The position numbers were made by a program, and so were the translations under genes. Positions 1 to 9,157 of a stretch of 64,000 nt of DNA are shown here, one piece after another. This DNA is from an uncultured Rivibacter sp. (GTDB lineage: Bacteria; Pseudomonadota; Gammaproteobacteria; Burkholderiales; Burkholderiaceae), in assembly GCA_946480925.1 (NCBI GenBank), contig CAMLLU010000001.1, positions 1 through 64,000 of the forward strand, read 5' to 3'. Under the pieces are notes generated by a model that saw only the letters and a program-made list of their open reading frames with translations, was not told the origin of the DNA and did not search any database. Each line of letters begins with the position of its first letter. Positions within the stretch are counted from its first letter, which is position 1.

Positions 1-215
1 GCGCGGAACTGGCCCAGGTGGGCTTCGTCGGCGAACTTGTAGGCCTCGCGGACCCGCTTGATCTCGCCGTCGTCGAGGTAGTCGAGCTTGTGGGTGAGGG
101 CGGCGAACGAGGCCGCGGCGGCGTCTTCGGCCTGCGCATGAACGACCGCGGGCGCCACCCGGGGGGCGGTCGGCTTCTTGCGGGCAACGGCGGTGTCGGC
201 GCGCGGCGGAGTCAT
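1..215 (-). CDS. spoT: RelA/SpoT (p)ppGpp synthetase/hydrolase, N-terminus only (partial)
   Basis: Only the first 71 codons lie in the window and the gene runs off its left edge. The start is the ATG at 215. The N-terminus is a basic, Pro/Ala-rich tail followed by YLDDGEIKRVREAYKFAD, typical of the beginning of the hydrolase domain of long RelA/SpoT proteins. These make and degrade the stringent-response alarmone (p)ppGpp in the cytoplasm. The position directly after gmk and rpoZ on the same strand is the conserved gmk-rpoZ-spoT order of proteobacteria. RelA and SpoT cannot be separated without the catalytic domains, but this neighbourhood normally holds spoT. Confidence 0.82.
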   Translation of the reverse strand, partial: MTPPRADTAVARKKPTAPRVAPAVVHAQAEDAAAASFAALTHKLDYLDDGEIKRVREAYKFADEAHLGQFR

Positions 216-289
216 TCGGTCACTTTATAGCGGATTGCCGCAGTGCGTCATTGAGGTGTCACATGACGGTCTTCACGTCGGCACCATGA

Positions 290-317
290 GAAACGGCCCG
301 CCAGGGCGGGCCGTTTC
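290..317 (-). terminator. Hairpin downstream of rpoZ
   Basis: A perfect GC-rich inverted repeat, GAAACGGCCCGCC (290-302) and GGCGGGCCGTTTC (305-317), lies 26 nt past the rpoZ stop. The loop is only two bases and no long T-run follows on the minus strand, so this may be a weak terminator or an mRNA 3' stabiliser. Confidence 0.55.
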
Positions 318-342
318 GGCAATCAGGGAAGAGCGGCGCGGC

Positions 343-546
343 TCAGATCGGCACCTTGCGCAGCATTTCGACGCCCACGTGGCCTTCCGCGATTTCGCGC
401 AGGGCAGTCACGCCGGGCTTGTTCTTGGTTTCGACCTTCGGGGCGTGGCCCTGGCTCAGCATGCGGGCGCGATAGGTGGCGGCCAGCACCAGCTGGAAGC
501 GGTTGGGGATCTTTTGCAGGCAGTCTTCGACGGTGATGCGGGCCAT
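343..546 (-). CDS. rpoZ: RNA polymerase omega subunit
   Basis: The 67-aa product begins [19 protein letters not shown], the classic omega start, and contains the [14 protein letters not shown] helix that contacts the beta' subunit. Omega assists assembly of RNA polymerase and is needed for its response to ppGpp. The length is normal for beta-proteobacteria. It sits 23 nt downstream of gmk and upstream of spoT, the usual operon, which pairs the ppGpp enzyme with one of its targets. Confidence 0.97.
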   Translation of the reverse strand: MARITVEDCLQKIPNRFQLVLAATYRARMLSQGHAPKVETKNKPGVTALREIAEGHVGVEMLRKVPI

Positions 547-569
547 GTTCTGGGCTCCAAATGGGCAGA

Positions 570-1190
570 TCAGGTGAGATCGAGAGCGCCAAACACGCTG
601 GGCTTGCTGCGGCGCTGAGCCGCGTATTTTAGCCGCTGCGCGTGGACGATGGCTTTGAGGTCGAAAAGAGCGGTTTCGAACAGCGCGTTGACGACGATGT
701 AGTCGAAGTTGCGGGCCTGGGCCACCTCTTCGCGCGCATTGACCATCCGCTGCTCGATCACCTCGGGTTGGTCTTCACCACGGCGGCGCAGCCGCTGGCG
801 CAATTCTTCGTAGCTGGGCGGCAGGATGAAGATCAGCACCGCGTTCGGGAACAACTTCTTGATCTGCAGCGCACCTTGCCAGTCGATCTCTAGCACCACG
901 TCTTCGCCGGCAGCCATGCGCTCTTCGATGGCCTTGCGCGAAGTGCCGTAGAGGTTGCCGTGGACCTCGGCCCACTCGAAGAACGCACCGGCCTCGATCA
1001 TCTGCCGGAATTCGGGTTCGCTGACGAACCAGTATTCGCGGCCGTGCTGTTCCTGGCCGCGCGGCGGGCGGGTCGTGTGCGAGATCGACACCATCAGCTT
1101 GGCGTCGAGCTCCAGCAGGGCCTTCACCAAGCTCGACTTGCCGGCTCCGCTGGGAGCCGCCACCACGAAGAGATTGCCGGGGTATTCCAT
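570..1190 (-). CDS. gmk: Guanylate kinase
   Basis: The 206-aa protein phosphorylates GMP to GDP using ATP. The P-loop reads [10 protein letters not shown] near residues 12-21. The GMP-binding region [19 protein letters not shown] and the lid region around RLRRRGEDQ are both present. The length matches bacterial Gmk. It is first in the gmk-rpoZ-spoT set on the minus strand, and no other gene lies between it and maeB. Confidence 0.97.
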   Translation of the reverse strand: MEYPGNLFVVAAPSGAGKSSLVKALLELDAKLMVSISHTTRPPRGQEQHGREYWFVSEPEFRQMIEAGAFFEWAEVHGNLYGTSRKAIEERMAAGEDVVLEIDWQGALQIKKLFPNAVLIFILPPSYEELRQRLRRRGEDQPEVIEQRMVNAREEVAQARNFDYIVVNALFETALFDLKAIVHAQRLKYAAQRRSKPSVFGALDLT

Positions 1191-1230
1191 CGCCAGCGAT
1201 CCTACTATGCAGGGCTCGCCGGCTGCCCCG

Positions 1231-3498
1231 TCAATTCGTGGCGCCTGCCACGGCCAGCGCAGTCATGTTGACGATGCGCCGCACGGTCGAAGCCGGCGTC
1301 AGGATGTGCACGGCTTTGGCCGCGCCCAGCAGGATGCCGCCCACCGTGATGCCTCCGCCGGCCGTCACCCTCAGCAGGTTGTAGGAGATGTTGGCCGCGT
1401 CGATATTGGGCATGACCAGCACGTTGGCCTCGGAGCTCAGGCCCGATTCGGGGAACTCGCGGTCGAGAATGGGCTTGGACAGTGCCGCGTCGCCCTGCAT
1501 TTCGCCTTCAACGGCCAGCATAGGGTCGAGCCGCCGCACGATGGCCAACGCCTGACGCATCTTCCTGGCTTCGGGCGCGTCGGAGCTGCCGAAGTTCGAA
1601 TGCGACAGCAGGGCCACGCTGGGCGTGATGCCGAAGCGGCGCACTTCGGCCGCAGCCATCAGCGCGATGTCGGCCACCTGCTCTGCGGTCGGGTCGCGGT
1701 TGACGTGGGTATCGCAGATGAACAACTGCCGCCCGGGCAGGATCAGCATCTGCATGGCTGCCAGCGTGTTGGTGCCCGGGCGCAGGCCGATCACGTCGCG
1801 TACGTGGGCCAGGTGGTCGAGGTAGCGGCCGAAGGTGCCGCACAGCATGGCCTGCGCCTCACCCCTGTGCACCATCATCGCGGCGAACAGCGTGGCTCGG
1901 CTGCGCATCTCGGTGCGTGCAAGTGCCTGCGACACGCCGTCGCGGCGCTTCATCTGGTAGTAGGCCTCAGCCGGCTCGTGATAGACGTTCGGGTCGGCGA
2001 GGTTGATGCATTCACAGTTGCTGCCGGGCTTCAGCCGCAGCCCGAACTGCTCGATGCGCTCGGCAATCACTTCCGGCCGGCCCACCAGCAGCGGCCGTGC
2101 AATGCCTTCGTCCACCACCACCTGCGCCGCGCGCAGCACGCGCTCGTCTTCCCCTTCGGCATACACCACGCTCTTGGGCGAGCGTTTGGCCGCAGCGAAC
2201 AGCGGTTGCATGCTGCTGCCCGATTGGTAGACGAACTGGCTGAGCTTTTGCCGATAGGCCGCCATGTCGTCGATCGGCCGCGTGGCCACGCCGCTGTCCA
2301 TTGCGGCCTTGGCCACGGCCGGCGCCACCACCTCGATCAGTCGCGGGTCGAAGGGCTTGGGGATCAGGTACTGCGCACCGAAGCGCAGCCCCGCCGCACC
2401 GTAGGCCTGAGCCACCACCTCGGGAATTTCGGCATGCGCCAGCTCCGCGATGGCGCGCACGGCGGCCAGCTTCATCTCCTCGTTGATGGTCGTCGCTCCC
2501 ACATCGAGCGCGCCGCGAAAGATGAACGGGAAGCACAGGACGTTGTTGACCTGGTTCGGGTAATCGGAGCGGCCCGTGCCGATGATGGCGTCGGGCCGTA
2601 CCTCAAGGGCCTCCTCCGGCATGATCTCCGGCGTCGGGTTCGCCATCGCGAGGATGATCGGGTCGCACGCCATGGTCTTCACCATCTCGGGCTTAAGCAC
2701 CCCCGCGGCCGACAGGCCCAGGAAGACGTCGGCTCCCGGCATCGCATCGCCCAGCGTGCGGGCATCGGTGTCGCGTGCATAGCGGGCCTTGTTGACGTCG
2801 ACGTTCTCGCGGCCGACGTAGACCACGCCCTTGCCGTCGCAGATGGTCACGTTCTCGCGCTTGAGGCCCAGGCTCACCGCGAGGTCGAGGCAGGCCAGTG
2901 CTGCGGCGCCCGCGCCCGAGGCGACGAGCTTCACTTCGGAGATGTTCTTGCCCACGTGCTGCAACGCGTTGAGCAGCGCAGCGGCGGCGACGATCGCGGT
3001 GCCGTGCTGATCGTCGTGGAAGACAGGGATCTTCATGCGCTCGCGCAGCTTCTGCTCGATGTAGAAGCACTCGGGCGCCTTGATGTCCTCGAGGTTGATG
3101 CCGCCAAACGTCGGCTCCATGCGAGCGATGGTTTCGATCAGCGCATCGGGGTCGTTTTCAGCCAGTTCGATGTCGAACACGTCGATGCCGGCGAACTTCT
3201 TGAACAGACACCCCTTGCCTTCCATCACCGGCTTGCCGGCCAGCGGGCCGATGTTGCCCAGCCCGAGCACGGCCGTGCCGTTGGTGATCACCGCCACGAG
3301 GTTGCTGCGCGCGGTCAGGTTGCCGGCCTCGCGCGGGTCTTCGACGATGGCCAGGCACGCCTCTGCCACACCTGGTGAATAGGCCAGCGCGAGGTCGCGC
3401 TGCGTGGCCATTGCCTTGGTGGGCATCACCGAAATCTTGCCCGCCGTGGGGTAACGGTGATATTCGAGTGCGCTTTCCTTGAGGGTCGTGTCGGCCAC
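1231..3498 (-). CDS. maeB: NADP-dependent malic enzyme with phosphotransacetylase-like C-terminus
   Basis: The 755-aa protein is the two-domain MaeB type. The N-terminal half is malic enzyme: the start [15 protein letters not shown], the catalytic region [12 protein letters not shown] and the nucleotide-binding [14 protein letters not shown] are visible. The C-terminal half, from about residue 430, resembles phosphate acetyltransferase and is thought to be allosteric. It converts malate to pyruvate, CO2 and NADPH. I chose the GTG at 3498 because an AGGAG motif stands just upstream and the product then aligns with family N-termini. The frame stays open to an ATG at 3600, but those 34 residues do not look like the family. 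Confidence 0.95.
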   Translation of the reverse strand: MADTTLKESALEYHRYPTAGKISVMPTKAMATQRDLALAYSPGVAEACLAIVEDPREAGNLTARSNLVAVITNGTAVLGLGNIGPLAGKPVMEGKGCLFKKFAGIDVFDIELAENDPDALIETIARMEPTFGGINLEDIKAPECFYIEQKLRERMKIPVFHDDQHGTAIVAAAALLNALQHVGKNISEVKLVASGAGAAALACLDLAVSLGLKRENVTICDGKGVVYVGRENVDVNKARYARDTDARTLGDAMPGADVFLGLSAAGVLKPEMVKTMACDPIILAMANPTPEIMPEEALEVRPDAIIGTGRSDYPNQVNNVLCFPFIFRGALDVGATTINEEMKLAAVRAIAELAHAEIPEVVAQAYGAAGLRFGAQYLIPKPFDPRLIEVVAPAVAKAAMDSGVATRPIDDMAAYRQKLSQFVYQSGSSMQPLFAAAKRSPKSVVYAEGEDERVLRAAQVVVDEGIARPLLVGRPEVIAERIEQFGLRLKPGSNCECINLADPNVYHEPAEAYYQMKRRDGVSQALARTEMRSRATLFAAMMVHRGEAQAMLCGTFGRYLDHLAHVRDVIGLRPGTNTLAAMQMLILPGRQLFICDTHVNRDPTAEQVADIALMAAAEVRRFGITPSVALLSHSNFGSSDAPEARKMRQALAIVRRLDPMLAVEGEMQGDAALSKPILDREFPESGLSSEANVLVMPNIDAANISYNLLRVTAGGGITVGGILLGAAKAVHILTPASTVRRIVNMTALAVAGATN

Positions 3499-3633
3499 GG
3501 CGGTCTCCTGCGGTGTTGTTGGCGATCGGTGAACGATATGCCACGCAGCGTGCGTTGCCAGTGCGGCTTGCACGTATTCGAGACGGGTGCCCCCCGACAT
3601 TGCAGGCTGCCCGCCCGCGATGGCTGAGGGCCA

Positions 3634-5793
3634 TCAGAAGTCGAACACCACGTTGAGCGCTACCTGCCGCGGGTCACCCAATGGCACGACGTTGTTGTTC
3701 AAGCCTCCGGGGTAGTAGTCCTTGTCCAGCAGATTCTTGACGACGAGATTGGCACGCCAGCCGTCCGTGACATAGCCGACGCTGGCGTCCACGACGGTGT
3801 ATTCCGGAATCGTGTAGTCGTAGGAGTAGCCCACCTTGTCGCTCTCGTGGCGCAACCCGGCGCCGAGCGACCAGCCGCGCAGCGCACCGGTCTGGAAGGT
3901 GCGTCGCACGAACACGCTGGCAGCGCGGCGTGGGACGTCGTCCAGGCGCCGGCCGACTCTGGATGCGACGGAGTCGTCGGTGATCTTGGCGAAGGGTGTG
4001 AAGGTCGCCGTGGCCGTGAAGTTCCAGCCCGCAGGCAGGTCTGCGGAAACTTCGGTTTCAAGACCCTTGGTGCGCTGTTCGCCGACTTGGACGCTGTAGC
4101 CCGCATGCGTGGGGTCCGGGTCCGATGCCAGCACGTTGCGCCGCGTCAGGTCGTACAGCGCTATGGCTCCCTGCAAGCGGCCACCGGCTCCCTGCAGCTT
4201 GACGCCCAGCTCTGCCTGGTGGCCGTTTTCGGGTTTGAAGCGTTGACCCTCGAAGTTCGATCCCGCCACAGGGAAGAACGAGGTGGCCACGCTTGCATAG
4301 GGCGCAACGCCGGGCATTGCCTCGTACATCAGGGCTGCACTGCCGGTGGACTTGCGGTCGGTTTCCCTGGCCTGCGTGCCCTTCAGGTGGTTGGTCACTT
4401 TGCTGCGTGTGCGGTCGTGACGCGCGGCCAGGCTCAAGTTCAGCCCTTTCGCGAGTTCGACCCGGTCACGCACGTAGATGCCGGCGAAATCGGTGCTCGT
4501 GGTGTCGTCTGCGTTCGGTGTTGCCGGACACGCAACTGCCATGCCGTACACCGGCGCATACAGGTCTAGAGCCGGCACGGTGCAAGTGGTGCTGGCGAAA
4601 CGGATCCGGTTGTTGAACAGGTCGAGTCCAGCCATCACGGAGTGTTTCATGCCACCCCAGTCGATGCTGCGTTCGATGTTGGTGTCCAGCGCCGTCGTGC
4701 GTGCGTGGGCGTCCTGGTAGCGCCCCGTGCGGCGCTGCGTGCGGTTGTCCGCGAGCAACGCGCCGTTGTGAAACACGGCCCGGCCGATCATGTCGAGCTC
4801 CTGCACGCGGAAGTTCTGGTGCAGCGCCCATCCGGAAGCAAAGCGATGTTCGAGTGCGTAGCCGATGCGGCTCACTTCCGACTCGTACGGGCCCTGTGAG
4901 GGCTCGCCGATGAACAAGCTGCGCGGCAGCTCGCCGTTAGGGTTGGGCCGCAGCGTGCCGTTCGGGGAGAGGCCTTGCTGGCGCACGTATTCGCGTTGCT
5001 GGAAGCTCGTGAGGATCGTGAAGTCCGTGGCGGCTCCAAAGTCCAAGCTCAGCGACGGGGCCACCCAGCGGTCCTTGAAGTAGACGAAGTCGGTTGGATC
5101 GTCGCGGTCGGATGCCATCGCGTTGATGCGCCATGCTGCCTTGCCGGACTCGTCCAGAGGGCGGCCAAGGTCGACGGTGACTTGCCTCTGGTCGTAGCTG
5201 CCGAGCGTCAGGCCGACTTCATTGAAGGCCTCACTGCGAGGCCGTTTGCTGACGATGTTGACCAGCCCGCCGGGCAGCACTTGCCCGAAGTTCACTGCAG
5301 CCGGGCCTTTGATCACCTCGATGCGTTCGGCGCCGAACACCTCTTGAGCCACCCAATGTGCGAGGCTGTTGCGCAAACCATCGACGAATACCGAATCGCT
5401 GGCGGCCTGCCCGCGGATCACGAAGTCGTCCCAGCCGCGCCGGCCCAGCGGCGCTGAAACGACACCAGCGACGCCCTGCAGTGCATCGGTCAGCGTGGTG
5501 GCTTGCTTTGCATCGAGCTGCTCGCGCGTGACCACGCTGATGGACTGCGGTGTTTCGTACAGCGTCGTGTCTGACTTCGTCGCACCGCGGCTCGCCTTTC
5601 GCGTGGCAAACCCCGTCTCGCTTTCGGAGGAAGCCGTCGCGCGGATGGTGGGCAGCTCCGCGGTTGCGTCGCTGGCGGGCGCGGCCGGCTCTGTGTTCTG
5701 CGCTTGTGTGGCCTGGCAGGCAAGTGCCGCTGCCATGGTGAGCAAGGCAGCGCGCGGGTGGAACTGGATACGTGGTTGGGGGATGCGCTTCAA
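3634..5793 (-). CDS. TonB-dependent siderophore receptor
   Basis: The 719-aa outer-membrane receptor follows the FhuA/FpvA pattern. It has a signal peptide ending near ACQATQAQ, then a plug domain (YETPQSISVVTREQLDAKQ, later IKGPAAVNFGQVLPGGLVN), then a beta-barrel ending in VVFDF with the usual terminal aromatic residue. It imports a ferric siderophore using TonB energy; the substrate cannot be read from sequence. The start is taken as the TTG at 5793, four bases after AGGAAG and directly before the signal peptide. An in-frame ATG at 5889 would add 32 unlikely residues. A Fur-like box about 380 bp upstream fits iron repression. No FecI/FecR pair is adjacent. Confidence 0.92.
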   Translation of the reverse strand: MKRIPQPRIQFHPRAALLTMAAALACQATQAQNTEPAAPASDATAELPTIRATASSESETGFATRKASRGATKSDTTLYETPQSISVVTREQLDAKQATTLTDALQGVAGVVSAPLGRRGWDDFVIRGQAASDSVFVDGLRNSLAHWVAQEVFGAERIEVIKGPAAVNFGQVLPGGLVNIVSKRPRSEAFNEVGLTLGSYDQRQVTVDLGRPLDESGKAAWRINAMASDRDDPTDFVYFKDRWVAPSLSLDFGAATDFTILTSFQQREYVRQQGLSPNGTLRPNPNGELPRSLFIGEPSQGPYESEVSRIGYALEHRFASGWALHQNFRVQELDMIGRAVFHNGALLADNRTQRRTGRYQDAHARTTALDTNIERSIDWGGMKHSVMAGLDLFNNRIRFASTTCTVPALDLYAPVYGMAVACPATPNADDTTSTDFAGIYVRDRVELAKGLNLSLAARHDRTRSKVTNHLKGTQARETDRKSTGSAALMYEAMPGVAPYASVATSFFPVAGSNFEGQRFKPENGHQAELGVKLQGAGGRLQGAIALYDLTRRNVLASDPDPTHAGYSVQVGEQRTKGLETEVSADLPAGWNFTATATFTPFAKITDDSVASRVGRRLDDVPRRAASVFVRRTFQTGALRGWSLGAGLRHESDKVGYSYDYTIPEYTVVDASVGYVTDGWRANLVVKNLLDKDYYPGGLNNNVVPLGDPRQVALNVVFDF

Positions 5794-5900
5794 GAAACTT
5801 CCTGCTTGTTGTTGTCGAGAGAAATCGAATGGGCAGGGGCCGAGCGGAGTGACGCGGGCGCGTGGCGCCGTGCTGTCGGCCTGCGCCATCGATGCGTTGG

Positions 5901-5993
5901 TCAAGCTGACACGGGGACGAAGATGTAGATCGCCGCCACGATGGCGCCGAAGGCCAGCCATTCGACGGCGGCCCAGAACCTGTCGCTCCTCAT
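5901..5993 (-). CDS. Possible 30-aa single-span membrane peptide in receptor leader
   Basis: The ORF starts MRSDRFWAAVEWLAFG and continues as a hydrophobic stretch to FVPVSA and a stop, so one transmembrane helix is plausible. Its ATG overlaps the stop of the 57-codon ORF upstream (TGATG), which could couple their translation. There is no clear ribosome-binding site of its own and I recognise no family. It may be a chance ORF. Confidence 0.22.
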   Translation of the reverse strand: MRSDRFWAAVEWLAFGAIVAAIYIFVPVSA

Positions 5994-6166
5994 CACTGCA
6001 GTGCGGTGCAGCCGCAAGGGTGGTCGTCGGCGCCGGTTCGTCGGGTGCGGGGTTGGCAGCTTGGCGGCATGGGCAGGACCTCGAGGCGATACAGACCTGA
6101 GGCTGGCCGGAAGCTGGCTAACAGGGGAAGGAGAGGCGAGGCAGCGCGCCTCGCCAGGGTGCTCAT
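5993..6166 (-). CDS. Possible 57-aa leader ORF after Fur box
   Basis: The ORF begins MSTLARRAASPLLPLLASFR, weakly signal-like, and ends with a short Cys/His-containing stretch (DDHPCGCTALQ). Its start lies only 7 bp from the Fur-like box, so translation would need an almost leaderless mRNA. I do not recognise a family. It is reported because it overlaps the following 30-codon ORF and fills the receptor leader. Confidence 0.2.
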   Translation of the reverse strand: MSTLARRAASPLLPLLASFRPASGLYRLEVLPMPPSCQPRTRRTGADDHPCGCTALQ

Positions 6167-6172
6167 CCTACA

Positions 6173-6191
6173 TGAGAATGAGTCGCATTTG
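6173..6191 (-). promoter_or_regulatory. Fur-box-like site
   Basis: On the minus strand the site reads AAATGCGACTCATTCTCA, close to the GATAATGATAATCATTATC type of Fur operator; the half TGAGAATGA is especially well kept. It is placed to control the downstream TonB receptor. This fits known iron repression of siderophore receptors, but binding is inferred only. Confidence 0.6.
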
Positions 6192-6265
6192 TAAATTTGC
6201 GACCTGGAGAGAGAGGGGTGACTCCGGGGTTGGAAGTGGGCTCGGAACGCGTCAAGCCCATGATC

Positions 6266-7177
6266 TCATTCAATGTTCTGCACCTGCTCGCGCATCTGCT
6301 CGATGGCGACTTTCATTTCAACGGAGATTTGCGTGAGCTCCAGCGCGGCCGACTTGGATCCCAAGGTGTTGGCCTCACGGTGCAGCTCCTGGATCAGGAA
6401 GTCGAGTCGCTTGCCGACTTCGCCGCCGGTCTTGAGCAGGCGCGAGATCTCGTCCAGGTGGGCGTTCAGTCGCGACAGCTCTTCGGCCACGTCGATGCGG
6501 ATGGCATAGGCCGCAGCTTCATTGAGTGCCCGCTCCTGCAGCGCCTCGGCCGGCACGCTGTTGCCGGCGCCCGCGCTGTCGAGTGCTTCCTTCCAACGCT
6601 CGAGGAAACGTTGTTGCTGTTTGGCCACGACCTGCGGCAGCAAGGGCTCGGCCTGTGTCGCCAATTCGCGCAGACGCTTGATGCGCTCATTCAGGATGCC
6701 GACCAGCCGTTCGCCTTCGCGAGCACGAGCTTCTTTCAAAGCTTCGATGCCTCGCCTGGCGGCCTCGAGTGCAGCTTCGTCCAGGCGCACTGCAGGCGCC
6801 GCGCCCCGGCACCATTGCAAGGTCTCATGAACAGACAGTGGTGCCGCCTTGGGCAGCCAGCCCTGCACGGTGCTTTCGAGTCGCGCGAGCGTGTTGAGCT
6901 GTTCGGGCTGCGGTTGCGGCCAGTTGGTTTCGACTTCGCTGCGAGGGGTCAGGCGCAATTCGATCTTGCCGCGTCGGAACGCGGTTGTGATCAATTCACG
7001 GAAAGCCGGCTCCAAGGCACGAAACTCGTCGGGCAATCGAAAGCCCAAGTCGAGGAAACGGCTGTTGACCGAGCGAAACTCGACTGTCACGCTAGCGCTT
7101 GAAGCGCGCTCGCCTTCGGCGGTTTCGGAGGGGGCGCTGGCTACGCTCGCGTAGCCGGTCATGCTGTAAACTGCCAT
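6266..7177 (-). CDS. YicC/YloC-type endoribonuclease
   Basis: The 303-aa protein starts MAVYSMTGYASV, matching the SMTGxA signature that opens YicC proteins. It contains the family block VEFRSVNSRFLDLGFRLP and ends with the conserved EVGKRLDFLIQELHREANT region. YicC proteins are endoribonucleases linked to small-RNA turnover and stress survival. The start is the ATG at 7177. The Ser/Thr kinase gene starts only 28 bp away on the other strand, so the promoters must overlap or lie inside the opposing gene. Some residues in the N-terminal half form an Ala/Ser/Glu-rich insert. Confidence 0.93.
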   Translation of the reverse strand: MAVYSMTGYASVASAPSETAEGERASSASVTVEFRSVNSRFLDLGFRLPDEFRALEPAFRELITTAFRRGKIELRLTPRSEVETNWPQPQPEQLNTLARLESTVQGWLPKAAPLSVHETLQWCRGAAPAVRLDEAALEAARRGIEALKEARAREGERLVGILNERIKRLRELATQAEPLLPQVVAKQQQRFLERWKEALDSAGAGNSVPAEALQERALNEAAAYAIRIDVAEELSRLNAHLDEISRLLKTGGEVGKRLDFLIQELHREANTLGSKSAALELTQISVEMKVAIEQMREQVQNIE

Positions 7178-7205
7178 CGAGCTTATCGCATTGCAAAATT
7201 CGATT

Positions 7206-8174
7206 ATGTCAAAGCCTAAACCTGCCCCGTTGCCAGCAGGCACGGTGGTCGGGGGTTACCAGATCATCAAGAAGCTGGCAGCCGGTGGCTTTGGTGTCGT
7301 CTACCTCGCCGAAGATTCCGAACGCCGGCTCATTGCGCTGAAGGAGTACCTGCCTTCTTCGCTGGCCGAGCGAGCCCCCGGTGAGCTGACGCCGCGCGTC
7401 AAGCCCGAGAAGCAACCGCTGTACCGCCTCGGCCTCAAGAGCTTCTTCGAGGAAGGCCGTTCCCTCGCGCAGATCTCGCACCCGAGCGTCGTTTCGGTGC
7501 TCAACTTCTTCCGCGAGAACGAAACCGTCTACATGGTGATGAACTACCTGCAGGGCGACACCCTGCAGGACTTCATCGTCACCGCGCGCGACCTCAAGCG
7601 TGACAAGGTGTTCCGCGAGTCCACCATCCGCTCGCTGTTCGACGAGATCCTGCGCGGCCTGCGCATCGTGCACCAGCACAAGATGCTGCACCTGGACATC
7701 AAGCCGGCCAACATCTTCATCACCAACGACAACAAGGCGGTGCTGCTCGATTTCGGCGCGGCGCGCGAGGTGCTGTCCAAGGAAGGCAACTTCATCCGCC
7801 CGATGTACACGCCGGGCTTCGCCGCGCCGGAGATGTATCGCCGCGACGGCACGCTGGGGCCCTGGACCGACATCTACGCCATTGGCGCCTGCATCTACGC
7901 CTGCATGCAGGGCTACCCGCCCAACGATGCGCCGCAGCGCATCGAGAAGGACCGCCTCGGGTTGTCCCTTTCGCGCCTGCGCAACGTGTATTCCGACAAC
8001 CTGATCGAGGTCACCGAGTGGTGCATGTCGCTCGATCCGCTGTCGCGGCCGCAAAGCGTTTTTGCGCTGCAAAAAGAACTGGCGCGCGAGACCGAGCGGC
8101 GCTATACCAAACTCAGTTTCAGTGAACGACTGAAACTGCAGCTCGAGAACCTCAAAACCGGCGCCAAAGCCTGA
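7206..8174 (+). CDS. Hanks-type serine/threonine protein kinase
   Basis: The 322-aa protein is a kinase domain without a membrane anchor or PASTA repeats. The glycine loop KLAAGGFGVVYLAED lies near residue 23 and the catalytic lysine is in ALKEY (about residue 46). The catalytic loop is HLDIKPANIFI, with HLD instead of HRD. The metal-binding DFGAAR and the APE motif (AAPEMY) follow. It is divergent from yicC and is followed 26 bp later by a PP2C phosphatase, so the two probably set the phosphorylation state of shared targets. Targets are unknown. The start is ATG 7206. Confidence 0.93.
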   Translation: MSKPKPAPLPAGTVVGGYQIIKKLAAGGFGVVYLAEDSERRLIALKEYLPSSLAERAPGELTPRVKPEKQPLYRLGLKSFFEEGRSLAQISHPSVVSVLNFFRENETVYMVMNYLQGDTLQDFIVTARDLKRDKVFRESTIRSLFDEILRGLRIVHQHKMLHLDIKPANIFITNDNKAVLLDFGAAREVLSKEGNFIRPMYTPGFAAPEMYRRDGTLGPWTDIYAIGACIYACMQGYPPNDAPQRIEKDRLGLSLSRLRNVYSDNLIEVTEWCMSLDPLSRPQSVFALQKELARETERRYTKLSFSERLKLQLENLKTGAKA

Positions 8175-8200
8175 GTTCCAAGTTCCGCTGAAAGTAATCC

Positions 8201-9136
8201 ATGAGGTTCTCCGTCTACCAAGTCAGCCGCAAAGGCGGTCGCGAAAAGAACGAAGACCGCATGGGCTATTGCTACACGCGGGATTCCGGCCTTTTCGCGC
8301 TGGCCGACGGCATGGGCGGCCACCCCGAGGGGGAGGTGGCTTCGCAGATCGCGCTGCAGACGCTGGCTGCCCTGTTTCAGCGCGATGCCAAGCCCGTGCT
8401 GAAGGACCCGATGCGCTTCCTGCACGACGCGATCATCGCGGGCCACCACCAACTGATCCGCTACGCGACCGAAAAAGCGCTGATCGACACGCCTCGCACC
8501 ACCATCGTGGCCTGCGTGCTCCAAGGCAACTCGGCCTACTGGGCGCATTGCGGCGATTCGCGGCTGTATCTGGTGCGCGGCGACAAGCTGATCGCCCGCA
8601 CGCGCGATCATTCGTATTCAGAGCTGCAGGAAACGCTCGCGCAGGTGGTGCCCATCGGCGAGCGCTTCAACCGCAACGTGCTGTTCACCTGCCTGGGCAG
8701 CCCCGGCAAGCCGGTGGTCGACACGGTCGGCCCGCTGATCCTGCAGGAAGGCGACCGCCTGCTGCTGTGTTCCGACGGCCTGTGGGGCAGCGTGAGCGAC
8801 GAGGTCATCACGCAGCAAGTGGCGGCCAATGCGATCTCCAGCTCGGTGCCAGAGCTGGTGGAGCAGGCCCTGCGCAACGGTGGCCCGAAGAGCGACAACG
8901 TCACCGTGCTGGCGGTGGAGTGGGAAGCGGCCGAGGACTTCGACTCCGGCAGGGGCATTTCCACGCAATCGCTGGGGGAGGAGGTGTTCGCCTCCACCAT
9001 CCAGGCCAGCGTGGGCAGCGGCAGCGCTGAGCCGGACGAGCTCGACGAAGCCGAGATCGAGCGGTCGATCCGCGAGATCAACGAGGCCATTCAGCGTTCT
9101 TCCTCCAAGAACGCGGGCCAGAAAAAACAATCCTGA
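8201..9136 (+). CDS. PP2C-family serine/threonine phosphatase
   Basis: The 311-aa protein carries the metal-binding motifs of PPM/PP2C phosphatases in order: KNEDRMGY near residue 15, ALADGMGGH near 33, GDSRLYLVR, LLLCSDGLWG and SDNVTVLAVEW. The last 60 residues are acidic and probably flexible, ending in KKQS. It most likely reverses the activity of the kinase encoded directly upstream, in the same short operon. A low-complexity acidic tail is common in this family. Confidence 0.93.
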   Translation: MRFSVYQVSRKGGREKNEDRMGYCYTRDSGLFALADGMGGHPEGEVASQIALQTLAALFQRDAKPVLKDPMRFLHDAIIAGHHQLIRYATEKALIDTPRTTIVACVLQGNSAYWAHCGDSRLYLVRGDKLIARTRDHSYSELQETLAQVVPIGERFNRNVLFTCLGSPGKPVVDTVGPLILQEGDRLLLCSDGLWGSVSDEVITQQVAANAISSSVPELVEQALRNGGPKSDNVTVLAVEWEAAEDFDSGRGISTQSLGEEVFASTIQASVGSGSAEPDELDEAEIERSIREINEAIQRSSSKNAGQKKQS

Positions 9137-9157
9137 TCTTCAGACGATAGGAGTGCC

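Larger units (their letters stand above)
5794..6265. other. Intergenic leader between TonB receptor and yicC
   Basis: This is about 470 bp without a confidently recognised gene. It holds a Fur-like box (6173-6191) and a 7-bp hairpin GGCGAGG/CCTCGCC at 6135-6155. Two tiny overlapping minus-strand ORFs are also present (5993-6166, 57 codons; 5901-5993, 30 codons). If the promoter lies at the Fur box, the receptor mRNA has an unusually long leader. Confidence 0.5.

Noticed and set aside
955..3378. Long plus-strand open frame opposite maeB and gmk
   Set aside because: It is antisense to two well-recognised genes, rich in His/Arg/Gly, and shows no domain; high-GC DNA gives such frames often.
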